From a bacterium (GTDB lineage: Bacteria; JAMCPX01): a stretch of DNA of 34,644 nucleotides. Below the pieces are notes generated by a model. The model was not told the DNA's origin. It made no database searches and was given only the letters and a program-made list of their open reading frames with translations. Where the stretch lies: contig JAJYJX010000001.1 of NCBI GenBank assembly GCA_021789095.1, positions 1 to 34,644 on the forward strand, written 5' to 3'. The translations under genes and the position numbers were made by a program. Of this stretch, positions 25,446 to 34,119 are shown in pieces (positions within the stretch are counted from its first letter, which is position 1; the number at the start of each line of letters is the position of its first letter).

Positions 25446-26150
25446 ATGAAGCTGTCCATAGTAGTACCCGTTTATAATGAAAAAGATACCATAGGGCAGA
25501 TCATATCCATGATCAAGAGTGTGAATTCGCGTAACCTTCAGAAAGAAGTCATTATTGTAGATGACTGTTCAACGGACGGGACAAGGGACGTGCTGAAACA
25601 GTACAGTGATGATTCCGTACATATATTCTACCATGAAAAGAACATGGGCAAGGGTGCTGCTCTCAGGACCGGGTTCAGCAAGGCAACAGGAGACTTTGTG
25701 ATAGTACAGGATGCTGATCTTGAGTATGACCCTGCAGATTATGAAAGGCTGTTGAGACCAATAATCGAAGGCAAGGCTGACGTTGTTTACGGCTCAAGGT
25801 TTATGGGCGGGGAACCGCACAGGGTTATATACTTCTGGCATTATCTGGGCAATAAGTTGCTTACGACATTCTCAAACATGTTTACAAACCTCAACCTTAC
25901 CGACATGGAAACATGCTATAAGCTGTTCAGGAAGGATGTGCTTGACAGGATCAAGATAGAAGAGAACAGGTTTGGTTTCGAGCCTGAGATAACGGCAAAG
26001 GTATCAATGCTCAATGTTAAGATTTACGAGGTCGGCATATCATACAGCGGCAGGAGCTATGCAGAGGGCAAGAAGATAGGGTTCAGAGACGGTTTCAGGA
26101 CACTGTATGTTATCCTGAAATACGGGCTGTTCAAGAGAAGGGCGGATTAG
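25446..26150 (+). CDS. Glycosyltransferase family 2 (DPM1/polyprenyl-phosphate sugar type)
   Basis: This 234-residue GT-A enzyme has the family opening [18 protein letters not shown], the nucleotide-binding VDDCSTDGT, the metal-binding DAD in [10 protein letters not shown], and [14 protein letters not shown] near the acceptor site. Its size and the [11 protein letters not shown] segment fit DPM1-like transferases that load a sugar onto polyprenyl phosphate. It lacks C-terminal membrane helices, so it would act at the cytoplasmic face. The gene starts three bases after the fused transferase, completing a three-gene glycan module. Confidence 0.9.
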   Translation: MKLSIVVPVYNEKDTIGQIISMIKSVNSRNLQKEVIIVDDCSTDGTRDVLKQYSDDSVHIFYHEKNMGKGAALRTGFSKATGDFVIVQDADLEYDPADYERLLRPIIEGKADVVYGSRFMGGEPHRVIYFWHYLGNKLLTTFSNMFTNLNLTDMETCYKLFRKDVLDRIKIEENRFGFEPEITAKVSMLNVKIYEVGISYSGRSYAEGKKIGFRDGFRTLYVILKYGLFKRRAD

Positions 26151-26227
26151 GTTCATCATTGTTTACCTGACCCGGTTTCCCCTTGAAGCGGCTGAAAACT
26201 AGGCCCTCTCACTGACAGCAATTATAG

Positions 26228-27247
<1,020 letters not shown>

Positions 27248-27566
27248 CCGGTGCAAAGGATTTCATGAACCATGGGAACCATGGGGACAGCGACCGTTTT
27301 CGTTTATATTTTGACAAAGAAATCTGGGGACAACCCCCATATTATTAAGAGCAATAAGTCAGCTAACAAGTAAATCTGCAATCTCCAAAAACCCCGGGCC
27401 ATGATAGGGCGGGTAGGGAATAAGTTAGGGTGGAACCATGCTTCGACTTAAAAATTGAGTTTTTTGACCCCGTTAGAAAGTCACGCCTGAGTGCACAGTA
27501 ACGCATATCTACTGATGAGGCATATAAAGTAACTTTGGCGTGCAGGTACGTCCTTTCTGACGGGAT
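27248..27566. other. Intergenic region with possible mobile-element relics
   Basis: No gene is visible in these 319 bases. A short hairpin ACCGGT-cgctg-ACCGGT spans the reductase stop (27236-27252). GGGGACAGCGACCGTTTTCG (27283-27302) resembles the ends of REP-associated, IS200-like elements, and TGGGGACAACCCCC follows nearby. A copy of the dispersed motif ACCCCGTTAGAAAGTC lies at 27467-27482. The two flanking genes converge here, but no terminator with a T-run is evident. Confidence 0.4.
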
Positions 27567-28076
27567 CTATAATATCTCCACAGCGCAGATGATGATCATG
27601 ATGATCGCTATGATGCCTTTGAAGATCGTGCCTTTTAACCTTCCTATTGCGGACACCCATCCCTTGTGCAACGCGTCGGCTGCCTTCTTGTTTTCTATTA
27701 TTGACACTGCAAACGCGCCTGCAAAGGCCCCGAGCACGGCACCTATGATCGCGCCTATGCCGAGCAGGAACGGAGCAAGCACAATGGATCCGGCGATCGC
27801 CCCTAGTATGGATGCTGTCATTGCCTTGCGGGAAACGCCCGCTTTTCTTGCGTCCTTTATGCCGAACAGCGTTTCCCCAAGTTCCGCAATAATCGTGAGG
27901 ACCGCGAGCACGATGACGGTATACCAGCCGATGTAGTGCGCCTTTGTCAGCAGGACAAATATTAAGACAGATACAAATTCTATAATGGTCCCGGGCAGAC
28001 CGAACACAATGGAAATGGTTGCAATGCCCATAACAACAAACAGGAGTATAATAAAGAATATATGCAGTGCTGTCAT
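27567..28076 (-). CDS. DUF456 family membrane protein
   Basis: This 169-residue protein is nearly all hydrophobic. It has about four to five membrane segments, a GLPGTIIEF motif after the first helix (the DUF456 landmark) and a glycine-rich LGAIAGSIVLAPFLLGIGAI region in the middle. FGIKDARKAGVSRKA is a cytoplasmic loop. Function is unknown for the family. It is the last gene of a tight minus-strand operon and starts one base after the accD stop, which suggests coupling to lipid or membrane physiology, though that is inference. Confidence 0.85.
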   Translation of the reverse strand: MTALHIFFIILLFVVMGIATISIVFGLPGTIIEFVSVLIFVLLTKAHYIGWYTVIVLAVLTIIAELGETLFGIKDARKAGVSRKAMTASILGAIAGSIVLAPFLLGIGAIIGAVLGAFAGAFAVSIIENKKAADALHKGWVSAIGRLKGTIFKGIIAIIMIIICAVEIL

Positions 28077-28077
28077 A

Positions 28078-28923
28078 TTACGAAGCAGTGAGCTTCTTCT
28101 CTGTATTCCCGAGGAGTCTTATGATTTGGGTGATCGTTTTCTTTATCACTTTTCTCTCGATAACCATGTCGATCATGCCGTGCTCGAGCAGGAACTCCGC
28201 GCGCTGGAACCCCTCGGGCAATTTCTGGCCTATGGTATCCGATATGACCCTTGGTCCTGCGAAGCCTATCAAAGCCTTTGGTTCAGCTATTATTATATCA
28301 GCAACACTTGCAAAGCTCGCAGCAACCCCGCCTGTCGTCGGGTCAGTGAGGAGTGCAAGGTACAGGGTCTTGTTCTTCTTAAGCCTGCTTAATGCCGCAT
28401 TTGTTTTTGCCATCTGTACAAGCGAGAAGATGCCTTCCTGCATCCTGGCCCCTCCCGAAGATGTAACGATCAGAAGGTTTGATTCTTCCTGCGCGGCCTT
28501 CTCTATCAGTCTTGTAATCTTTTCACCCACAACGCTGCCCATGCTCCCGCCCATGAAATTGAAGTCGAATATCCCGATATTGATGAACATGTCGTTCAGG
28601 GTTCCGTATCCTGTAACAACAGCGTCGTTTACACCTGCTTGTTTCTGTGCCTCTTTCAGCTTGTCCCTGTATCTTGACCTGTCTTTGAAATCGAGCGGGT
28701 CGATTGACTCGATGTTGTCCCATAATTCATGAAAGGTGTTCTGGTCAATGAGTATATCGATCCATTCCTTTGCAGACATCCTGAAGTGATAGTTGCACTT
28801 CGGACAGACCTTCAGGTTCTTATCGACCTCTTTCTTATAGACGATCTCGCCGCAGTTGTTGCACTTTAACCACAGGCCATCAAGGCTGCTTTTTGTTTTA
28901 CTGTCAGAACCAAACAAGGGCAT
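28078..28923 (-). CDS. accD: Acetyl-CoA carboxylase carboxyltransferase beta subunit
   Basis: AccD and AccA transfer the carboxyl group from biotin to acetyl-CoA, giving malonyl-CoA for fatty-acid synthesis. It has 281 residues, normal length. The N-terminal zinc ribbon has Cys21, Cys24, Cys40 and Cys43 (CNNC and CPKC). The carboxyltransferase domain shows FNFMGGSMGSVVGEKI, TSSGGARMQEG, LLTDPTTGGVAASFAS and FAGPRVISDTIGQKLPEGF. The usual partner downstream, folC, is absent. Instead accD sits behind a cyclic-nucleotide regulator and a phosphodiesterase-like gene with a one-base gap. Confidence 0.97.
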   Translation of the reverse strand: MPLFGSDSKTKSSLDGLWLKCNNCGEIVYKKEVDKNLKVCPKCNYHFRMSAKEWIDILIDQNTFHELWDNIESIDPLDFKDRSRYRDKLKEAQKQAGVNDAVVTGYGTLNDMFINIGIFDFNFMGGSMGSVVGEKITRLIEKAAQEESNLLIVTSSGGARMQEGIFSLVQMAKTNAALSRLKKNKTLYLALLTDPTTGGVAASFASVADIIIAEPKALIGFAGPRVISDTIGQKLPEGFQRAEFLLEHGMIDMVIERKVIKKTITQIIRLLGNTEKKLTAS

Positions 28924-28924
28924 T

Positions 28925-29686
28925 TTATATTTTTATAACCTGGTTAAGCTTTACAGCTTCCATATGCAGGCCTTTCTTCTGCTTCAATTCTTTTACAACC
29001 TGTTTATAGAACTGGGGCTTTATATGGTAGACATAAACAGGGACATTCCTGCTGATCTTGCGTACCTCCTGCGCAACCATCTTAGGCGTCAGATGCTTTG
29101 ACAGGATTGAAAGTTCTTCTTTCTCATCAGGGTATGAACACTCTATGAATACTGCCTTCAGGTTATCTTTCTTTGATGCCATCTCCCAGATCCTGTCTGT
29201 CGGCCCTGTATCAGAACTGAACACCACGCTGCTTTTACCGTCATCCAGTATAACCCCGGATGCCGGTACCGTATGACTGACAAGACACAGCGTAACTTTC
29301 AGGCCGTCGATCTCGATCGTAGATTCACTCTCTGCTTCTTTCATCCTTATGACAGGTTTTTCCTTGCTGGGTATCTCCGTAAAGTCAGGCCAGATGTGCC
29401 AGTTCAACAGGTGTTGTTTTATATGGCTGAGCACAACAGGCATGCCGTATATGGTAAACCCCTTGCCGTTTACGCTGACGCTGTTATCGGCAAGGAACAG
29501 GGTATCCCTGCAGTGGTCAGCATGGGCATGGGTAAGAATGACATGCTCTACCCGGAGCTGTTCTTTTAAGGTGAGCACACCGGTGATCGCACCGCCGTCA
29601 AGTATAACGCTTTTGTTTATAAGGAATGAAGTTGTCCTGAAGTTGGGCAATTCACCGCCGTGACAGCCCAGCACTCTTATATTCAT
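28925..29686 (-). CDS. Metallo-beta-lactamase-fold class II cyclic-nucleotide phosphodiesterase-like protein
   Basis: This is a 253-residue metal-dependent hydrolase. The metal site HAHADH is at His53-His58. The segment SHTVPASGVILDD and the later FSSDTGPTDRIWE and YVYHIKPQF supply further metal ligands. LGCHGGELPNFRTTSFLINK at the start and SHTVPASGVIL are typical of class II cyclic-nucleotide phosphodiesterases (PDEase_II, PF02112) rather than of glyoxalase II or RNase Z. GAGGAGCC gives a strong ribosome-binding site. The gene lies six bases after a cyclic-nucleotide-binding regulator, which supports a cAMP-related substrate. Another small phosphodiester is possible. Confidence 0.78.
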   Translation of the reverse strand: MNIRVLGCHGGELPNFRTTSFLINKSVILDGGAITGVLTLKEQLRVEHVILTHAHADHCRDTLFLADNSVSVNGKGFTIYGMPVVLSHIKQHLLNWHIWPDFTEIPSKEKPVIRMKEAESESTIEIDGLKVTLCLVSHTVPASGVILDDGKSSVVFSSDTGPTDRIWEMASKKDNLKAVFIECSYPDEKEELSILSKHLTPKMVAQEVRKISRNVPVYVYHIKPQFYKQVVKELKQKKGLHMEAVKLNQVIKI

Positions 29687-29692
29687 GGCTCC

Positions 29693-30334
29693 TCACATCC
29701 CCTCGAACTGCTCTTTCATCACAAGGTAATCAAGATATTTTTTCAGGTTGTCATAGTTTCTGATCAATATGCCGTTGTTCGTCAGCTCTATAAGCCTGTT
29801 TTTGGCAAGCCTGTCCACTATCTCGCCCACCTTGTTTTTCTCCAGCCCCGTTGTAATGGCCAATTTCTCAACATCAAGCTTCAGGAAGGTGTCTGTGTCT
29901 ATCTTTGTACCGCTTTCAGCCAGTTTAAGCAGCGTAACGATGACCCTCTGGTTCGAGTCCTTTATCATAAGGTTCGCTATCTGGACATCCGCATCTTCGA
30001 GTCTTTTTGCAAGGATCCTTATTATTCGCAAGGCTATCTCCGAGTTGCTGCGGATCATTGTATCGAATGTACTGTTGTTAATGACGAGCATTTTCGCGTC
30101 TTCCACAACTTCTGCACTTGCGGAACGCGGCTTTTTATTCAGGAGCGACATCTCTCCGAAGAAATCGGACTGGCTGAGCACTGCGAGGACCTTTTCATTG
30201 CCGCCCACTTCTTTGAAAATCTTCACCTTGCCTGTGTTGATGATGTACATGTCTTCCCCTGTATCCCCCTCACGAAAGAGTATCGTGCCTTTTGGGAATA
30301 CCTTGCCAAACCTTTTAAACAGTTCATCTTCCAT
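29693..30334 (-). CDS. CRP/FNR-family regulator with intact cyclic-nucleotide pocket
   Basis: This 213-residue protein has an N-terminal cyclic-nucleotide-binding beta-roll, with GTILFREGDTGEDMYIINTG and the phosphate-binding cassette FGEMSLLNKKPRSASA (59-74). Glu61 contacts ribose and Arg70 the phosphate in this family, so it should bind cAMP or a similar ligand. The long dimerisation helix (about 93-125) is followed by a C-terminal winged helix (LDVEKLAITTGLEKNKVGEI). No cysteines are present, which rules out an FNR iron-sulfur form. The start is set at ATG 30334 because AAGGGG sits five bases upstream; GTG 30340 is inside the ribosome-binding site. It leads an operon with a phosphodiesterase-like gene, accD and a DUF456 gene. 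Confidence 0.88.
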   Translation of the reverse strand: MEDELFKRFGKVFPKGTILFREGDTGEDMYIINTGKVKIFKEVGGNEKVLAVLSQSDFFGEMSLLNKKPRSASAEVVEDAKMLVINNSTFDTMIRSNSEIALRIIRILAKRLEDADVQIANLMIKDSNQRVIVTLLKLAESGTKIDTDTFLKLDVEKLAITTGLEKNKVGEIVDRLAKNRLIELTNNGILIRNYDNLKKYLDYLVMKEQFEGM

Positions 30335-30362
30335 AAACACCCCTTGTCAGGATAATTTATAT

Positions 30363-30392
30363 TTCATAGCATATTTAAGGGCTTTTGTGCAA
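30363..30392 (-). promoter_or_regulatory. Possible promoter of the CRP-phosphodiesterase-accD operon
   Basis: Read on the minus strand, TTGCAC (30392-30387) and TATGAA (30368-30363) are 18 bases apart and about 29 bases before the ATG at 30334. The match is moderate and the -10 is overlapped by a TATAAA alternative. A second, activator-type promoter lies further upstream at 30645. Confidence 0.4.
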
Positions 30393-30440
30393 AATATAGT
30401 AACGGGAATTAAGGAGCGAAGGGTGATGTGTCCGGGAATG

Positions 30441-30647
30441 CTAAAATACTATTACTCCGAGCTTTATAAGCTTGTACAGTCTTTTCATTACTTCAAATTG
30501 CTCAACAGGGTTGATTATCTGCAGGATCTCTTCCATGGAAGAATAACCGTCTACCTTATCAAGGTTATATTTTACAATGTCCCGATCGTTTATATTTAAT
30601 TTCGGGATCTTTTTGAAATTGTGGAGTTTCTGTTTTCGATGCTGATT
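30441..30647 (-). pseudogene. Orphan winged-helix-like coding fragment (DUF4388 C-terminal type)
   Basis: A minus-strand frame between two TAG codons encodes 68 residues with no ATG, GTG or TTG in its first half. The sequence YNLDKVDGYSSMEEIL and FEVMKRLYKLIKLGVIVF is protein-like. It resembles the small winged helix at the C-terminus of DUF4388-containing regulatory proteins. Sequence upstream of the fragment is full of stops. It is best read as the 3' remnant of a deleted gene, though a very short peptide starting at the internal ATG (30533) is possible. The identification rests on pattern recognition only. Confidence 0.45.
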
Positions 30648-30693
30648 CTAACACGGGTAAACTTACAGATTACTTACATATTACTTACAGATT
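30645..30693 (-). promoter_or_regulatory. Three 11-bp direct repeats ahead of a TAGAAT -10: candidate SARP/OmpR-type operator
   Basis: On the plus strand ACTTACAGATT (30661-30671), ACTTACATATT (30672-30682) and ACTTACAGATT (30683-30693) are in exact register, with one mismatch in the middle copy. Read on the minus strand they lie upstream of TAGAAT (30650-30645) with a 10-base gap and would overlap the -35 region, which itself is poor (GTAATC). This geometry (11-bp period, last repeat near the -10) is known for SARP activators and resembles PhoB boxes. A SARP-like regulator gene ends 31 bases away. Confidence 0.6.
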
Positions 30694-30723
30694 GCAGAAT
30701 AGAAAAGACAAGGGGGAATGCCG

Positions 30724-33700
30724 TTAATATTTCCTTTGTAAGGAGGTATAGATTTCCCGGGTTTTGGAAGATGGCTCTATACCAAGGTTTTCTTTAAGGT
30801 TCTTATAACATGAATGATATATTGATATTGCCTCTGCATTTTGCCCAATCAGGATATAGCACGCCATCAACCGCTGATAGAATATTTCTTGAAGATGATC
30901 AACCATCAGTCCCTTATTGTAATATTCTATTGCTGCTTTCCACTCTCCATTTGCCTCACAGTACTGTCCCGCTTCTTCCAGTATATTTAAAAGCCTTCTT
31001 TGCAGCCTTTCACGATAATTCTCCGCCCAGGGGTGTGATAATTCTTTACCGAGAAATGTCCCGCGGTAAATGGATAAAATATGACTTATTATACTTGAAA
31101 TCCCATCCTGTACACCATGGGAAGTCCTGATGCCGGATGCAGAATATTTATGTCTTTTTCGTGATCCAGTCCCAGTGTTTACAGGATGATTCTTTAAAAA
31201 TGTTTCAGCTTTATCTAACCAATGCTCAATCGCCCATGTATCCACCCAACAATATCTTTTATCCAGCGTAAGCTTGCCTGCGTTGAATACTATTGCCCTG
31301 TCATTACCGAGTAATTTTCTCAGGCGGTGCAGGTTTGTGTCAAAGGCATGCTTGGCTCTATCACCGTCAGCATCTTCCCATAATGCATCAATTATATGTT
31401 CCTCACTTACGTCTTCTCCGCCGGATGCGAGGAGTACTTGAAGCAGTTCTACGGGTTTTTGGGGGACCTTCCCATTGAATCCTAATTGTTTATCTTCAAT
31501 AAACAGCTTCGGGCTCCCAAGGGTGAAGACTTTCACCGGCCATGGCCAGTCTTTGCATTCCAATGGAGGTGTATCCGGCATAAGATTTCGTTTCTTGATA
31601 AGGCTTTTCACATACTCTTTATTGATGCCAGCCTCAAGTGCTTTGACACACAGCTTGGCCATAGCAGACGGCCGCCAGCCCGGAAAGTTTACATATCCCA
31701 TATCCTGTCCAAGCTGCATTGCCCTGCGGAGAAATCTTAAACCCGATCTTTCGTTATGTTGATCAAATGCAAACAAGGCCTTTGCTATAAGATACATATA
31801 TTTAAAATGCCTCTGCTTCCTGCAGATTCGATATGTTTTGTTGAGGTAGTACAATGCCCTGGTATCTTCTGAAAGTTCGTGGAGGATTTGAGACATTTGC
31901 AGGGAGGTGAGCACTATCAGGTTTACGTCGCCTGTTTCGATAGCCGGTTTCATGCCCGTTTTCTGACTGTCGTATGTAGAAACAAAATCCTCTCTCATCA
32001 TAGCCTCGCCGGTTGAAACAATATAATATAAGGCGCGATCATACGCCCCTGCCTGTCCTATTGTTTTAGAGATCTTTTGTAAAAGCTGCCTTCCATGCTG
32101 GACATTTCCGGAACTCAGCATCCATGCGGCACCAAACGTTAAAAGTGGATGATCCATTACCTGGATTCCCGTGGTTTCAGCTACTTTTATCCCGTCGTAT
32201 AATGCCTTAAATTCAGGATCAGACACTGCCGTATACCAGCTGTATAAAACTTCTATGACCTTGAGTGTAAGAAACGTCAGGGGAGAAATCTGGTCTGAAT
32301 AAGTCAGTTTTCTCAATGGTGCAATGATCGTGTCCTCCATTGAGATATCCCCTACCGTTGAGTAGTAAAGAGCTATAATGGTACTTAATTGTATTCGCAG
32401 CTCAATAGTATCGCTGCTTTCTAAAAGAAGCGTAGCACGATTCAGCCATTTTTTAATCTTTGGATTAAAGTGCTGTCTGAAATTTAAGGCAAAGAGCATC
32501 TTAGCTACTGCTATTTTTTCTATTTCCGTAGAGGGGAAATCCTTCCTTTTTTTTACAAGCTTTTCCATGATATTTATCCATGGATCGTAGAGCCTATAGT
32601 TTCCAAGCCCATAGAATACAGAATCAACAGCCCCTGTCCACGCCATAAATATCCCGTTTTTATCTTTATTTTTTGTGAGCAGCTTGAACGCTTTTGCAAA
32701 GTAAGCGTGGCTTTCTCCGGGATTAAATGGCAATCTGCATGCACCAAACCAGTAGATAAGCCACGGGTTATTTTCACGCAGAGCATCCGGTATTCCCCTG
32801 AGCCATGCCTCCAGCGTCTGGTTCCTGCCCTGGGAAATAAGCTCTTTTGCATGGAGCAGGATCAACCGTATAACCTCCGTCCAGTCCTGCGATTGATAAA
32901 ACAAGGCAACGGCATCTTCTATGTGTCCTTCTTTTTCCAATACCATCCCTGCACGGCGCTGAACCTCCGACAGTGTTTTCCGGCTCCACACATTCATTGC
33001 CCTTGAAATCAGGAACCCCCTGAACAGGTCATGGTATTGATATACAGCTTCTGAACCTGCATGCCGCGATGTAAAGTAGTGCGAATCGGCAAGGTTTTCC
33101 AAGATTCTCTCGGGAGGCGGATATCCCATAAGCTTCTCTATCATGCCTATCGTCATTTTCGGTAAGAATGCGGTTTTCAGAAAAAAGTCCTGCATCTTCG
33201 CATCTACTTGCCTGAATATCTCGGTTGCGAAATAATCAAACACCCCGGGTGTGGAGCGCGGTATAATCGATGGTCCCTCAATATTTTCCAGCCTCGCTCT
33301 CTCCAGCATAAGGATCAATCCCGCTGCCCATCCTTCCGTTTTTGCATGCAGCTGCTTTATGGTGTCTTCCGGTATTTTTTTGAACCCTCTGGCCCGGATC
33401 AGCTTTTTTGATTCCTGCATGGTGAATTTTATATCATCCCACCCGATAAAATGGATCATGTCCTTTGCCAGGAGCCTGCTGAATACGGCGGGCGGATTGA
33501 TTCTGCTTATAATAATGACATTGATCCCGTCTGGAGCTATCGCAAGACCTTCTGCGAGCAACTCATGGAGTTTTGAATCAGGGTGCAGTTCATGGTAGTT
33601 GTCGAATACGATTGTGGATGGATACCTTAACCTGCCGTATAGATTTTCAAAATACCGTCTTGTAAATATAGCAATACCGGACAAGTATTCGGGTGTGAGC

Positions 33701-33996
33701 ATGGGCAGACGATCTTTTTCCCATGGAGCGGCGTTCTTTCCGGCAAGTCCCATGTAATAAAAGAATGTCGCTATATCATCGTCCCCTTTATCCATCTGAT
33801 ACCATAAACACCCGAGTTTCTTTTTCTCTATAAAGCTGCTTACCAGTACGGTCTTGCCTGATCCGGGCGGTGCAGAGACCCATATAATCCGGCGATCCAT
33901 TTTACGGACAAGCAGACGGAACAGTCTGTCCCTGTTTATAATGCCTTTGGGACTCTGCCGTATGATTTTGGATAGATGGCCATCTTTTGATTTCAT
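30724..33996 (-). CDS. STAND (MalT-like) ATPase regulator with C-terminal SARP module (OmpR-type wHTH plus BTAD)
   Basis: This is a 1090-residue transcription activator. Its N-terminal P-loop has APPGSGKT at 42-49 and Walker B IVFDNYHEL at about 129-136, typical of MalT/LuxR-family STAND proteins that switch on with ATP and an inducer. A winged-helix part (LHAKTEGWAAGLILM) and a long TPR-like sensor region (about 340-800) follow. Instead of the LuxR helix-turn-helix of MalT, the C-terminus carries an OmpR-type DNA-binding winged helix at 821-920 (ALWEDADGDRAK, TNLHRLRKLLG). A bacterial transcriptional activator domain with NLGIEPS follows at 925-1085. GGAGG precedes the ATG. It is monocistronic, with its own promoter at 34016. 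The inducer is unknown. Confidence 0.9.
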   Translation of the reverse strand: MKSKDGHLSKIIRQSPKGIINRDRLFRLLVRKMDRRIIWVSAPPGSGKTVLVSSFIEKKKLGCLWYQMDKGDDDIATFFYYMGLAGKNAAPWEKDRLPMLTPEYLSGIAIFTRRYFENLYGRLRYPSTIVFDNYHELHPDSKLHELLAEGLAIAPDGINVIIISRINPPAVFSRLLAKDMIHFIGWDDIKFTMQESKKLIRARGFKKIPEDTIKQLHAKTEGWAAGLILMLERARLENIEGPSIIPRSTPGVFDYFATEIFRQVDAKMQDFFLKTAFLPKMTIGMIEKLMGYPPPERILENLADSHYFTSRHAGSEAVYQYHDLFRGFLISRAMNVWSRKTLSEVQRRAGMVLEKEGHIEDAVALFYQSQDWTEVIRLILLHAKELISQGRNQTLEAWLRGIPDALRENNPWLIYWFGACRLPFNPGESHAYFAKAFKLLTKNKDKNGIFMAWTGAVDSVFYGLGNYRLYDPWINIMEKLVKKRKDFPSTEIEKIAVAKMLFALNFRQHFNPKIKKWLNRATLLLESSDTIELRIQLSTIIALYYSTVGDISMEDTIIAPLRKLTYSDQISPLTFLTLKVIEVLYSWYTAVSDPEFKALYDGIKVAETTGIQVMDHPLLTFGAAWMLSSGNVQHGRQLLQKISKTIGQAGAYDRALYYIVSTGEAMMREDFVSTYDSQKTGMKPAIETGDVNLIVLTSLQMSQILHELSEDTRALYYLNKTYRICRKQRHFKYMYLIAKALFAFDQHNERSGLRFLRRAMQLGQDMGYVNFPGWRPSAMAKLCVKALEAGINKEYVKSLIKKRNLMPDTPPLECKDWPWPVKVFTLGSPKLFIEDKQLGFNGKVPQKPVELLQVLLASGGEDVSEEHIIDALWEDADGDRAKHAFDTNLHRLRKLLGNDRAIVFNAGKLTLDKRYCWVDTWAIEHWLDKAETFLKNHPVNTGTGSRKRHKYSASGIRTSHGVQDGISSIISHILSIYRGTFLGKELSHPWAENYRERLQRRLLNILEEAGQYCEANGEWKAAIEYYNKGLMVDHLQEIFYQRLMACYILIGQNAEAISIYHSCYKNLKENLGIEPSSKTREIYTSLQRKY

Positions 33997-34015
33997 GAAG
34001 GCCTCCGCGTAATGG

Positions 34016-34045
34016 AATATAGATTAAAAAAGCCAAATAAGTCAA
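34016..34045 (-). promoter_or_regulatory. Promoter of the SARP-like regulator gene
   Basis: On the minus strand TTGACT (34045-34040) and TATATT (34021-34016) are 18 bases apart and about 20 bases before the ATG at 33996, with GGAGG between. Just upstream are a TAACGCGTTA palindrome (34071-34080), which overlaps a variant of the dispersed motif, and a small CCCGG/CCGGG stem (34082-34095). Confidence 0.65.
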
Positions 34046-34119
34046 CCACATTAGGAATGATGCGGCTTTCTAACGCGTTAACCCGGAAAGCCGGGAAATA
34101 GCAGGGAGCAGGGGGCGGG

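Noticed and set aside
27283-27326. TTGACA at about 27313 considered as a promoter
   Set aside because: No acceptable -10 lies 15-19 bases downstream, and no plus-strand gene follows.
29769-30599. Plus-strand open frame (276 residues) over the CRP-like gene, including a stretch after AAGGAG near 30411
   Set aside because: Most of it is antisense to the cyclic-nucleotide regulator. The remaining part is antisense to the winged-helix-like fragment, which looks more protein-like.
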